Origin: an uncultured Lachnospiraceae bacterium
GTDB lineage: Bacteria > Bacillota > Clostridia > Lachnospirales > Lachnospiraceae
Reading direction: 5' to 3'
Assembly (NCBI GenBank): GCA_910586025.1
Contig: CAJUIO010000076.1
Span: 1 to 18,452 of the forward strand
DNA length: 18,452 nt
The notes beneath the pieces were generated by a model. That model was given only the letters and a program-made list of their open reading frames with translations, searched no databases and was not told the DNA's origin. This document shows positions 7,256 through 15,374 of this stretch, piece after piece; position 1 is the first letter of the stretch; each line of letters starts with the position of its first letter. The position numbers were made by a program, and so were the translations under genes.

Positions 7256-8281
7256 ATGAGTCTCAAAGAAAGCTATCAATTCTGTTTTAAGATGGGGGTG
7301 GCAATACCCAGGCAGGTATTGAAGGATGAGCCTGTTTTGCGTCATATCGCACAGGAATATGATTCCATTACCTGCGAGAATGACATGAAGCCGGAAAATC
7401 TTCTGGATGCGGAAGCGAACCGGAAGGAGCCGGAAAGGTATGACCGCAGTCCCGCGGTTACTTTTGAAAAGATTGATCCTTATATGGAGTATGCAAAGAA
7501 GAACGGGATCGGGATGCGGGGGCATACTCTGGTGTGGCATAACCAGACACCCAGATGGTTCTTTGCAAAGGATTACCGGAATGAGGAGGATGCACCGCTT
7601 GCGGACAGGGAGACCATGCTTGCGAGGATGGAAAGCTATATCCGCACAGTCATGACTTATGTGCAGCAGAAATGGCCGGGCGTGATCTATGCCTGGGATG
7701 TGGTGAATGAGGCGGTTGTGGAGGAAGGACTGCGGGAGTCGTTCTGGATCGGTACCGTGGGGCAGGATTTCGTACTGCAGGCGTTCCGGTTTGCCCGAAA
7801 GTATTCGGACGGCAGCGCGGCATTGTTTTATAACGATTACGACACTTTTCTTCCGTGGAAGAGAGAAGCCATATATGATCTTATTCTGAGACCCCTTCTG
7901 GAAGAAGGGCTGGTGGACGGCATGGGCATGCAGACGCATCTTACCATGGAGACGGATCTGGATGAATATGAGAAAAGTCTGAGGTATTACGGGGCTCTGC
8001 CGCTTCAGGTACAGATTACGGAGCTGGATAACCACAATACGGATCTTTCGGAAGAGTCCATGGAGCGTCTGGCACAGCGGTATGAAAGTCTGTTTGATCG
8101 GCTTGTAAAGGCCAGGAAGGACAAAGCGGCCGATCTGACGGGTGTAACCTTCTGGGGGCTGCAGGATGATATGAGCTGGCTTACCGCATTTCGGAAGGAG
8201 AGAAGCTATCCTTTGCTTTTTGACGGACAGTTAAAGCCGAAAAAGGCTTATTACGCCGTGCTCGGGGCGGCGGAGAAATAG
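7256..8281 (+). CDS. Endo-1,4-beta-xylanase, GH10, probably intracellular
   Basis: This 341-residue protein is a single-domain glycoside hydrolase of family 10, which cuts beta-1,4 bonds in xylan or xylo-oligosaccharides by a retaining mechanism. The predicted acid/base is Glu152 in WDVVNEAV and the nucleophile is Glu256 in QITELD. Other family motifs are ENDMKPE (41-47), GHTLVWHNQTPRWF, FYNDYDT, GMGMQTH and the final GVTFWGLQDD. It has no signal peptide, linker or carbohydrate-binding module, which matches the cytoplasmic GH10 enzymes that trim imported xylo-oligosaccharides. AGGAGG at 7243-7248, seven bases before the ATG at 7256, fixes the start; an in-frame ATG at 7238 lies upstream of this site. 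No transporter or other xylan gene lies next to it. Confidence 0.94.
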   Translation: MSLKESYQFCFKMGVAIPRQVLKDEPVLRHIAQEYDSITCENDMKPENLLDAEANRKEPERYDRSPAVTFEKIDPYMEYAKKNGIGMRGHTLVWHNQTPRWFFAKDYRNEEDAPLADRETMLARMESYIRTVMTYVQQKWPGVIYAWDVVNEAVVEEGLRESFWIGTVGQDFVLQAFRFARKYSDGSAALFYNDYDTFLPWKREAIYDLILRPLLEEGLVDGMGMQTHLTMETDLDEYEKSLRYYGALPLQVQITELDNHNTDLSEESMERLAQRYESLFDRLVKARKDKAADLTGVTFWGLQDDMSWLTAFRKERSYPLLFDGQLKPKKAYYAVLGAAEK

Positions 8282-8295
8282 GAAGGGACTTCGTG

Positions 8296-10827
8296 ATGGC
8301 AAGAACCGTAGGGATCGGAATCCAGAGCTTTGAGAAGCTGATATCACAGAATTGTTTTTATGTTGATAAAACACATTTTATCAGGCAGTGGTGGGAAAAC
8401 AAAGATGATGTGACCCTGATTACCCGCCCGAGAAGATTCGGGAAGACTCTGAATATGAACATGCTGGAAAGGTTTCTTTCCGTGCAGTATGAAGGACGGG
8501 GAGAGATCTTTGAGGGATTGTCCATATGGAAGGAGGAAAAATACCGCAGGCTTCAGGGAAGCTGGCCGGTGATCTTTTTAAGCTTTGCCGGAATAAAGGC
8601 GACTACCTTTCAGGACGCACAAAAATGCCTTTCCTATTTAATAGAAAGGCTGTATAACCAGTTTGATTTTCTGCTTAAGGGAGACTGCCTGAGCGAGAGG
8701 GAAAGGGATTTTTTCGGCAGTGTTTCCGCGGACATGGATTATTATATTGCAGTTTCCTCCATAGGGACATTGTCGGAATATCTGTATCGTTATTATGGCA
8801 AGAAGGTAATCATCCTGCTTGACGAGTATGACACACCTCTTCAGGAAGCCTGGGTGAACGGTTATTGGAGGGAGATGGCGGAATTCATCAGAGGGCTGTT
8901 TAATTCCACGTTTAAGACAAATCCCTATCTTGAGCGGGCGGTTATGACGGGGATAACCAGGGTGAGTAAAGAGTCCATTTTTTCTGATCTGAATCATCTG
9001 ACGGTGGTGACCTCCACCTCCGAGCTGTATGCTGACTGCTTTGGTTTTACGGAGGAGGAAGTCTTTAAGGCTTTGGAAGAAAATGGGATGGAGGAAAAGA
9101 GTGAGGATGTAAAGAGGTGGTATGACGGATTTACATTTGGAAGCTGCAGAGACATTTATAATCCCTGGTCTATCTTGAATTATCTGAAAACAGGGAAGCT
9201 CTCCCCCTACTGGGCCAATACCAGCAGCAACGGTCTGATCGATAAGCTGGTTCGGGAGGGCGGCACGGAGACAAAGATATCCATGGAAAAGCTCCTGAAG
9301 GGGGAGCATCTTTTTAAAGAGATCGATGAGCAGATTATATTTGATCAGCTGGACGAGGATGAGAATGCCATATGGAGTCTGCTTCTTGCCGGCGGATACC
9401 TCAGGGTGGAGAGCTATGACATGTCTGAGGAGACAGGAGATGAGAGGTATGAATTGTCTCTGACAAACAGGGAAGTGCACATCATGTTCCGCAGGATGAT
9501 CAGGAAATGGTTTTCAGGCTCCCGCACAGTTTATAACGGGTTCATCAAGGCTATGCTGGAGGATGATGTCAAGTCTATGAATGCCTATATGAACAGAGTG
9601 GCGCTGGCAACCTTCAGCTTCTTTGACAGCGGGAAAAGTAAAAAGGAGGATAAAGCTATGTTGTGTGTAAGAAACGGAATGATTCATGATGCCGTCCACA
9701 AGGAGGCCTTCCGGGGTGATATCCTGGTGGAGGACGGGAAAATTACGGCCATCGGAGAGAATCTTGAGGCCGGGGAAGGGGCGCAAATCGTGGATGCGCA
9801 AGGACTTGATGTCTATCCGGGATTTGTGGAGGCCCACGGGCATATCGGTCTGGACGGCTACGGAATCGGCTATGAAGGAATGGACTACAACGAGATGAAC
9901 GATATTGTCACGCCTCACCTGCGGGGAATCGACGGGGTGAAGCCCTTGGATGCCGCATTTCCAAGGGCGGCAGCGGCGGGAGTCACCTGTGTCTGTGTGG
10001 GGCCGGGCAGCGCAAATGTGCTGGGCGGCACCTTTACCACGGTGAAGACCGTGGGGAAGAGAGCGGACGATATGGTGGTGCGGGACGGCGTTGCCATGAA
10101 GTGCGCCTTTGGGGAAAATCCCAAGAGAGTCTACAGGGACAAAAAGGATTCCAGCCGTATGACCACTGCGGCCGTGCTTCGGGAGATGCTGTTTAAGACA
10201 AGGGAATACATGGAAAAAAAGGAAGCCGCAGGAGAGGATGTCTCCAAAAGGCCGGCCTTTGACATGAAGCTGGAGGCGCTGATCCCCGTGCTGCGGGGAG
10301 AGATTCCCTTAAAAGCACACGCCCATGCCACGGAGGATATTTTTGCGGCGCTTCGGATCGCGAGAGAATTCGGTGTCAGGATCACGCTGGAGCATGTGAC
10401 CGAGGGGCATCTGATCGTGGAGGAGCTTGCAAAGGAAAATGTGCCTCTTGCGGTAGGGCCGTCGCTCACAAGCGCGTCCAAGTTCGAGCTTCGCAATAAG
10501 AGCTGGACCACACCGGGGCTTTTGGCCGCAGCAGGCTGTCAGGTGTCCATTATCACAGATTCGCCGGTGATTCCTCAGGAGTATCTTCCCCTGTGTGCGG
10601 GACTGGCGGTTCAGGCGGGAATGGATCCCTTTGCGGCTCTGCAGGCAATCACAATCAATCCGGCAAAGCATGCCGGGATTGCGGACAGAGTGGGCTCCAT
10701 CGAGGTGGGAAAGGACGCTGACCTCGTGATCACGGACGGCTGCCCCTTTGAAGTACAGACGAAAATCAAACACGTGTTTATTGACGGCAGGGCCGTGGAA
10801 GCGGATTCCGGGCACAGATTTGCATAG
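8296..10827 (+). CDS. Fused reading frame: truncated AAA-ATPase-like (DUF1703) protein joined to an amidohydrolase
   Basis: One 843-residue open frame holds two unrelated proteins. Residues 1-448 match the AAA-ATPase-like / PDDEXK_9 family: the opening FYVDKT, Walker A RPRRFGKT (44-51), Walker B IILLDEYDTPL (Asp176), and MTGITRVSKESIFSDLNHL are all present. Family members normally continue after the TFSFFDxGK stretch with a YHGFVLGL strand and a C-terminal nuclease-like domain of roughly 100-130 residues. Here the protein ends at FDSGK and reads through KKEDKA, encoded by the ribosome binding site region of the next gene, into a complete amidohydrolase starting at residue 455 (base 9658). The simplest reading is a deletion that removed the C-terminal domain and the stop codon. 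The ATPase part is AT-richer than the amidohydrolase part. GGAAGGG at 8281-8287 serves the ATG at 8296. The ATPase-like half is probably non-functional or altered. Confidence 0.82.
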   Translation: MARTVGIGIQSFEKLISQNCFYVDKTHFIRQWWENKDDVTLITRPRRFGKTLNMNMLERFLSVQYEGRGEIFEGLSIWKEEKYRRLQGSWPVIFLSFAGIKATTFQDAQKCLSYLIERLYNQFDFLLKGDCLSERERDFFGSVSADMDYYIAVSSIGTLSEYLYRYYGKKVIILLDEYDTPLQEAWVNGYWREMAEFIRGLFNSTFKTNPYLERAVMTGITRVSKESIFSDLNHLTVVTSTSELYADCFGFTEEEVFKALEENGMEEKSEDVKRWYDGFTFGSCRDIYNPWSILNYLKTGKLSPYWANTSSNGLIDKLVREGGTETKISMEKLLKGEHLFKEIDEQIIFDQLDEDENAIWSLLLAGGYLRVESYDMSEETGDERYELSLTNREVHIMFRRMIRKWFSGSRTVYNGFIKAMLEDDVKSMNAYMNRVALATFSFFDSGKSKKEDKAMLCVRNGMIHDAVHKEAFRGDILVEDGKITAIGENLEAGEGAQIVDAQGLDVYPGFVEAHGHIGLDGYGIGYEGMDYNEMNDIVTPHLRGIDGVKPLDAAFPRAAAAGVTCVCVGPGSANVLGGTFTTVKTVGKRADDMVVRDGVAMKCAFGENPKRVYRDKKDSSRMTTAAVLREMLFKTREYMEKKEAAGEDVSKRPAFDMKLEALIPVLRGEIPLKAHAHATEDIFAALRIAREFGVRITLEHVTEGHLIVEELAKENVPLAVGPSLTSASKFELRNKSWTTPGLLAAAGCQVSIITDSPVIPQEYLPLCAGLAVQAGMDPFAALQAITINPAKHAGIADRVGSIEVGKDADLVITDGCPFEVQTKIKHVFIDGRAVEADSGHRFA
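9643..9649 (+). promoter_or_regulatory. Internal ribosome binding site for the amidohydrolase
   Basis: AAGGAGG lies inside the fused frame, eight bases before the ATG at 9658. It is as strong as the best start sites in the window and sits exactly where the amidohydrolase homology begins. It supports separate translation of the amidohydrolase despite the open frame running through it. Confidence 0.8.
9658..10827 (+). CDS. Metal-dependent amidohydrolase (imidazolonepropionase-related), internal start
   Basis: This is a full-length 389-residue member of the amidohydrolase superfamily, close to the HutI-like group (COG1228). It hydrolyses a C-N or related bond in an unknown substrate using one or two metal ions. 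The ligand set is complete: His60 and His62 in VEAHGHIG, Lys148 in AMKCAFGENPKRVY (probable carboxylated bridge), His221 and His223 in KAHAHATED, His246 in LEHVTEGH, and Asp301 in ITDSPVIP. The N-terminal strand domain (ILVEDGKITAIGENL) and C-terminal return (GSIEVGKDADLVITDG) complete the composite beta-sandwich. It has its own ribosome binding site at 9643-9649, so it is probably made as a separate protein, although the frame is open into the upstream ATPase-like fragment. The MoxR gene follows after 17 bases. Confidence 0.85.
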   Translation: MLCVRNGMIHDAVHKEAFRGDILVEDGKITAIGENLEAGEGAQIVDAQGLDVYPGFVEAHGHIGLDGYGIGYEGMDYNEMNDIVTPHLRGIDGVKPLDAAFPRAAAAGVTCVCVGPGSANVLGGTFTTVKTVGKRADDMVVRDGVAMKCAFGENPKRVYRDKKDSSRMTTAAVLREMLFKTREYMEKKEAAGEDVSKRPAFDMKLEALIPVLRGEIPLKAHAHATEDIFAALRIAREFGVRITLEHVTEGHLIVEELAKENVPLAVGPSLTSASKFELRNKSWTTPGLLAAAGCQVSIITDSPVIPQEYLPLCAGLAVQAGMDPFAALQAITINPAKHAGIADRVGSIEVGKDADLVITDGCPFEVQTKIKHVFIDGRAVEADSGHRFA

Positions 10828-10844
10828 GCGGCGCTGAGGAGATT

Positions 10845-11777
10845 ATGGATTATCACGGATTGGCAGAGAAAATAATGAACAATATCAACCGGGTTCTGGT
10901 TGGAAAGGAAAAGGTGGTGGAGGATGTGCTGGTCTGTCTTCTGGCAGGCGGACATATCCTCCTTGAGGATGTGCCGGGAGTCGGGAAGACCACGCTTGCG
11001 CTTGCCCTTGCCAGGAGTATTTCCGGGAGCTTCGGAAGGATTCAGTTTACGCCGGATACGCTTCCGGGAGATGTCACGGGCGTGTCTGTCTATCATATGA
11101 AGACAGGTGAATTTACTTATCAGAAGGGCGCTGTGATGAATCAGGTGATTCTGGCGGACGAGATTAACAGAACCTCGCCCAAGACTCAGGCCAGCCTTCT
11201 GGAAGCCATGGCAGAGGGACAGGTGACGGTGGACGGATGCGTTCACCGGCTTCCAAGTCCCTTCTTTGTCATGGCAACGCAGAATCCCATAGAGTTCCTG
11301 GGCACCTATCCCCTTCCCGAGGCCCAGATGGATCGCTTTATGATGCGTCTTTCCCTGGGATATCCGGACAGAGAGCAGGAAATCCGGATGGCGGTTCAGT
11401 TTTTGGAGGGCAGGACTCTGGAGCAGGTGGAGGGAGTATGCAGGGCGCAGGACATAGAGGCCATGCGCAGAGAGGTGTCACGGGTTGTGGTGAAGGAGGC
11501 GGTAATCGGGTACATGGAGGATATCGTGAGCTCCACCAGATCGGAGGAGCGCTTTGTGCTGGGTGCAAGTCCCAGGGCCATGCTGGCGCTGGTGAGGGCC
11601 TGTCAGGCAAAGGCTTTTCTGGCGGAGCGGGACTATGTAAAGCCCGACGACGTAAAGTCTGTGGCAATGCAGGTGCTTTTGCACCGCCTGGTTCTTTCTT
11701 CTGAGGCGAAGATCAGAAAAGAGGACGGGGATAAGATCTTAAAGAGTCTGATCATAAAGGCAAAGGTTCCGGTGTAG
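10845..11777 (+). CDS. MoxR family AAA+ ATPase
   Basis: This 310-residue AAA+ ATPase belongs to the MoxR family, chaperone-like enzymes that act with VWA or DUF58 proteins to mature or regulate partner complexes. Walker A is PGVGKTT (44-50), Walker B is VILADEIN (101-108), and sensor and arginine-finger regions follow (MATQNPIEFLGTYPLPEAQMDRF, then ASPRA). The C-terminal lid domain is complete. The start has TGAGGAGA just upstream of the ATG. It is the first gene of a three-gene set with the DUF58 and transglutaminase genes, a widely conserved order. Only 17 bases separate it from the amidohydrolase, so it probably shares a transcript with upstream genes. Confidence 0.95.
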   Translation: MDYHGLAEKIMNNINRVLVGKEKVVEDVLVCLLAGGHILLEDVPGVGKTTLALALARSISGSFGRIQFTPDTLPGDVTGVSVYHMKTGEFTYQKGAVMNQVILADEINRTSPKTQASLLEAMAEGQVTVDGCVHRLPSPFFVMATQNPIEFLGTYPLPEAQMDRFMMRLSLGYPDREQEIRMAVQFLEGRTLEQVEGVCRAQDIEAMRREVSRVVVKEAVIGYMEDIVSSTRSEERFVLGASPRAMLALVRACQAKAFLAERDYVKPDDVKSVAMQVLLHRLVLSSEAKIRKEDGDKILKSLIIKAKVPV

Positions 11778-11824
11778 GACTGGAATGCCGGAATCAGGCT
11801 CTGCCGGGGAAGGGGGAGAGTGGG

Positions 11825-12991
11825 ATGAGCATGAAAATACGCAGATTGATTTTTGTTATCCTGTGGGTTCTTTCGCTGTCAGCCATCAGCTTTTACGGCG
11901 GAGCCATAAGCTACAGCCTTTTCTGGGGAATCACGCTGATTCCCGTGGTGTCTGCGGTGTATCTTGCACTTGTCTATTTCCAGCTCAGGATTTTTCAGCA
12001 GATTGAAAGCAGAAATATGGTCGGATCTGCGCCCATGCCCTATTTTTTTGTGCTGCAGAATGACAGCCTGTGTGCCTTCGCCGGAATCAGCGTGAGGCTG
12101 TTTTCTTCTTTTTCCATGGTGGAGGATCTGCCGGGAGACGAGGAGTATGAGCTTCTGCCGGGAGACAAGCATGTCTTTCGGACAAGACTGACCTGCAAAT
12201 ACCGGGGAGAATACGAGGTGGGAGTGAAGGAAGTCATCATGACCGACTTTTTCCGGCTGTTCAGGGTCCGGTACAGAATTCCGGGCACGATCAAGGCGCT
12301 GGTAAGACCCAGGATCGTCCGCCTTCCCGGTCTCTGCGGCGTGGAAGGCCTGACGGCGCTCCTCCTTAGGGAGTCCCAAAGAGAGCGCACGGAGCCGGAT
12401 ATTCTGGTAAGAGACTACCTTCCGGGGGATGCGCTAAAGCAGATTCACTGGAAAGCGGCGGCAAGGGAACAGAAGCTGAAGGTAAGGGGCAGAATCGGCG
12501 AGGAAAAGCAGGGAATCGCCCTGTTGTGGGATACCGGACGTTGCAGTCAAAACCAGAGGGAGTATCTTCCTGTGGAGAATAAGATTCTGGAGGCGGTGCT
12601 GGCTCTTGGAATCTTTATGGCGGAGAGGAATATTTCCTTCTCGTCTTATTATGGCCAGGGCGGCCTTTTAACCTTTCGTGTGGAGAGCCTCGGAGATTTC
12701 GACGGATTTTATGAGAAGGTCTCCGCAACACGGTTTGACAGGGCGGAGGATTTTCAGGGTACCTTGCTCACCGCCGTACAAAAAGGGATTCTGTATCAGT
12801 GCAGAGTGGTTCTCTGTGTGCTCCGTGAATTAACGCAGGACGTTTGGAGAATAGCAAAGGAGCTGGACAAAGCGGGGGCTCTTACGGTCTTTTATGTGGT
12901 TGCGGATGAAATAGCGGAGCATGTGCAGGGAGACGAGAGGCGGCGTATTGTCTGGATTCCCACACAGGGCGAGTTGGAGGGAAGGCTGTGA
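11825..12991 (+). CDS. DUF58 domain membrane protein
   Basis: This 388-residue protein has two adjacent N-terminal membrane segments (about residues 8-50), a beta-rich middle part and a DUF58 domain. The hallmark VRDYLPGDALKQIHWKAAAR lies at about 194-213, and the following fold resembles a von Willebrand A domain (IALLWDTG). DUF58 proteins are the usual partner of MoxR ATPases; the biochemical role is not settled. GGGGGAGAG before the ATG serves as ribosome binding site. It begins 47 bases after the MoxR gene, and its TGA stop shares one base with the ATG of the transglutaminase gene (TGATG), indicating coupled translation. Confidence 0.92.
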   Translation: MSMKIRRLIFVILWVLSLSAISFYGGAISYSLFWGITLIPVVSAVYLALVYFQLRIFQQIESRNMVGSAPMPYFFVLQNDSLCAFAGISVRLFSSFSMVEDLPGDEEYELLPGDKHVFRTRLTCKYRGEYEVGVKEVIMTDFFRLFRVRYRIPGTIKALVRPRIVRLPGLCGVEGLTALLLRESQRERTEPDILVRDYLPGDALKQIHWKAAAREQKLKVRGRIGEEKQGIALLWDTGRCSQNQREYLPVENKILEAVLALGIFMAERNISFSSYYGQGGLLTFRVESLGDFDGFYEKVSATRFDRAEDFQGTLLTAVQKGILYQCRVVLCVLRELTQDVWRIAKELDKAGALTVFYVVADEIAEHVQGDERRRIVWIPTQGELEGRL

Positions 12992-15294
12992 TGAATAAAA
13001 GAATTCTCTGGCGCACAGTGAATGCGGGATTTCTGGTCTGCGCCCTGCTGTCCGCCTTCGGAAGCTTTCTGGGAATTCCGTTCCCAGGGCTCTGGCATCT
13101 CCTGACTGCCTTTTGCCCGCTCTTACTGCTGGGAGCGCTCGGCAGTCTGAGGGGGCGGGGCCGGCTCCTGCTTTTGACCGCAGTCCTCTTTGTTCTGGCA
13201 GGAGCGGGAATAGCCGCAGGCGGTAAAAATACGCTGGCTTTCTGGCAGTCCTACCTTTGGTGGCTTTCTGGCAGGCAGTACAATCCGGAGTGGACGACAG
13301 GATACGAGCTTGTACAGACCGTTTTTCTTGTGCTGCTTTGCTATTTTGCACAGACGGTCATGGAAAAGGATTCCCGGTTTCAGATAGGAGGAACGGGAGC
13401 TGTCCTCCTGACCCTGGTCTGCTTTCTCTTTTCAAACACGGAGATATCTCGTCCCGGCGCAGCCTTTCTGATCTCCTATGCCGCAGTGCTTTTTGTGCAG
13501 TGGAGCGAGGCACACTGGAAAAAGAAGAGAATCCGGGAGGGCGTTCACAGATATATGCTGTGGATCACGCCCTTCCTGGGGCTGTACTTTGTGCTCATGC
13601 TGCTGCCTCCCGTTCCGGAAGAGCCATACGACTGGCAGTTTGTCCGCTCGATTTACGGCCAGCTTCGGGAGTCCTTCCTGAAATTTTCTTCCGATTTTCT
13701 TTCCGGAGGCGGAGACGACTATGATCTGACTCTTGGCGGATTTTCCGAGAGAGGGCGGCTTGGAGGAAGGAGTGGGGAGAGCCGGAGAGAAATCATGACC
13801 GTGGAGAGCATGGCCAGGCCGGTGTCCAATCTTTATCTCACAGGAAAAGTCTATGATACCTTTGACGGCAGGCAGTGGCAGCAAAGCGGCCGGGATGAGT
13901 CCTTTGGGCGCTATATGGATACGGCCCAGACATTGTGCGCCGTGAAAGACTATGATGCGGAATATCAGACCGATTATCTGGCCCGGCTGGATCTGAGGAT
14001 CAGCTACAGGGATTTCCGTTCGGAGTTTCTCTTTGCACCGTTAAAGACGCTGGATATTGAAATGGATAACGAAAACATAGATTTTGGCGAGCTTGCGGGA
14101 AGCTTCTATTTTGACAAAAGAAGAGGGTATGGGACGGAATATAAGGTCTCCTTCTATCAGATGAACACCGGACAGAGCGCCTTTTCCCGGTTTCTGGATG
14201 AGGCTTCGCACAGAGGGGAGGGCCCGCCAAAAGAGCTCCTTCGAGAGCTGTGGAAAATCTCGGGAAGGCAGGCCGCAGAGGAAGAGATCGCGCTCTATCA
14301 GCAGGAGATTTCAGAACGTTATCAGGAAAAGGTTATTCTGGGCGGTGACGTGGAGCGATATCTGGAAGCCGTCACGGAAGGGGCCGGCTCGGATGTGGAA
14401 AAGCTGAAGGCTGTTGAGGCGGAGCTGTCCTCCTTTTCCTACAGCCTGAATCCGGGGAAGCTGCCGGATACCGTTTCGTCCGCAGGTGAGTTCCTTGACT
14501 ATTTTCTCCTTGAGAGCAGGGAGGGATATTGCAGCTATTTTGCCACGGCCTTTGTACTGCTTGCCAGGGCGGAGGGATTCCCGGCCCGGTATGTCCAGGG
14601 ATTTTGCGTGCCAATGGAGGATAAGGGTGAAACGCTTGTCTATTCCGACATGGCCCACGCCTGGCCGGAGGTGTACTTTGAGAACATCGGATGGATTCCC
14701 TTTGAGCCCACGCCCGGATATGGGAAAATGCGCTATACCTCCTGGAAAATGCGGGGAAACCGGGAAAATACAGCCCGCATGGAGGATCCGGCTGCGGTAC
14801 ACAGTGCGCAGGCGGAGGCGGGAGCGGAGCAGCCGGCAAAGGAGGAAATACCGGAGATGACGGAGGAATCGGACAAGGGAGCCGGTGTGAGGCGCTTTTG
14901 GAAACCTCTGGGGATTGTAACGCTGTGGTTTTTTGCGGCGGTTTTGGTTCTCCTTGCCCTGAACTATCTGGCGGCACGGGCCCGTTACAGAAGGATGAGC
15001 CCGGACCTGCGGCTTCGGGCGGAGGTGGCCCGGAACCTGCGCATTCTGGCTTTTCTGGGAATCGCAAGGAGGCCGGAGGAGACCCTGGAGGAGTTCAGAA
15101 GCCGGACGGAGCTTTTGCCGGAGGAAAGGCGGGAACTCCGGTTTCTCTGCAGCTACGAGGATTTCCTGTATGGAGAAAAAGCTGCGGATCAGGATATGCT
15201 GGAGGAGGCAAAGTGCCAGCGGACGGAGCTTCTTGGGCTTCTGAAAAGGAGAAAGCCCTGGGCATATGTCCTTTACCGGATCTTATATCTGTAA
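12991..15294 (+). CDS. Membrane transglutaminase-like protein (TgpA type, DUF4129 tail)
   Basis: This 767-residue membrane protein has about six to seven N-terminal membrane segments (to about residue 210), a long extracytoplasmic region, a transglutaminase-like cysteine protease-fold domain (about 470-580), one more membrane segment (about 640-662) and a charged cytoplasmic DUF4129-like tail. In the core, Cys514 lies in GYCSYFATAFVLLAR and His556 in MAHAWPEVYF. The third residue is Glu572 in WIPFEPTPG, where many relatives have Asp; Glu is frequent in Firmicute members. The family is thought to act on peptides or proteins outside the membrane, possibly in envelope maintenance, but the substrate is unknown. 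A GTG at 12988 is in frame, but the ATG at 12991 after GGAGGGAAGG is the better start. It closes the MoxR-DUF58-transglutaminase set. Confidence 0.92.
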   Translation: MNKRILWRTVNAGFLVCALLSAFGSFLGIPFPGLWHLLTAFCPLLLLGALGSLRGRGRLLLLTAVLFVLAGAGIAAGGKNTLAFWQSYLWWLSGRQYNPEWTTGYELVQTVFLVLLCYFAQTVMEKDSRFQIGGTGAVLLTLVCFLFSNTEISRPGAAFLISYAAVLFVQWSEAHWKKKRIREGVHRYMLWITPFLGLYFVLMLLPPVPEEPYDWQFVRSIYGQLRESFLKFSSDFLSGGGDDYDLTLGGFSERGRLGGRSGESRREIMTVESMARPVSNLYLTGKVYDTFDGRQWQQSGRDESFGRYMDTAQTLCAVKDYDAEYQTDYLARLDLRISYRDFRSEFLFAPLKTLDIEMDNENIDFGELAGSFYFDKRRGYGTEYKVSFYQMNTGQSAFSRFLDEASHRGEGPPKELLRELWKISGRQAAEEEIALYQQEISERYQEKVILGGDVERYLEAVTEGAGSDVEKLKAVEAELSSFSYSLNPGKLPDTVSSAGEFLDYFLLESREGYCSYFATAFVLLARAEGFPARYVQGFCVPMEDKGETLVYSDMAHAWPEVYFENIGWIPFEPTPGYGKMRYTSWKMRGNRENTARMEDPAAVHSAQAEAGAEQPAKEEIPEMTEESDKGAGVRRFWKPLGIVTLWFFAAVLVLLALNYLAARARYRRMSPDLRLRAEVARNLRILAFLGIARRPEETLEEFRSRTELLPEERRELRFLCSYEDFLYGEKAADQDMLEEAKCQRTELLGLLKRRKPWAYVLYRILYL

Positions 15295-15312
15295 GGTTCA
15301 CAAAATCCGCAC

Positions 15313-15341
15313 TGTAAAATATCGGAAGGTCATGATAGAAT
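15313..15341 (+). promoter_or_regulatory. Candidate extended -10 promoter for the lipoprotein-epimerase unit
   Basis: TAGAAT at 15336-15341 is preceded by TGA at 15333-15335, giving an extended -10 element. The hexamer 17 bases upstream, TGTAAA at 15313-15318, is a poor -35. It lies in the 80-base gap after the transglutaminase gene, the largest gap in the plus-strand run, which supports a separate transcription unit. No terminator hairpin is visible before it. Confidence 0.45.
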
Positions 15342-15374
15342 AGACACATGTATCACAGAAAGAGAGGAAATGTT

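Noticed and set aside
11785..12006. Open frame of 73 codons at the start of the DUF58 gene
   Set aside because: It is in a different frame from the DUF58 protein, overlaps its N-terminus almost fully and has no recognisable content.
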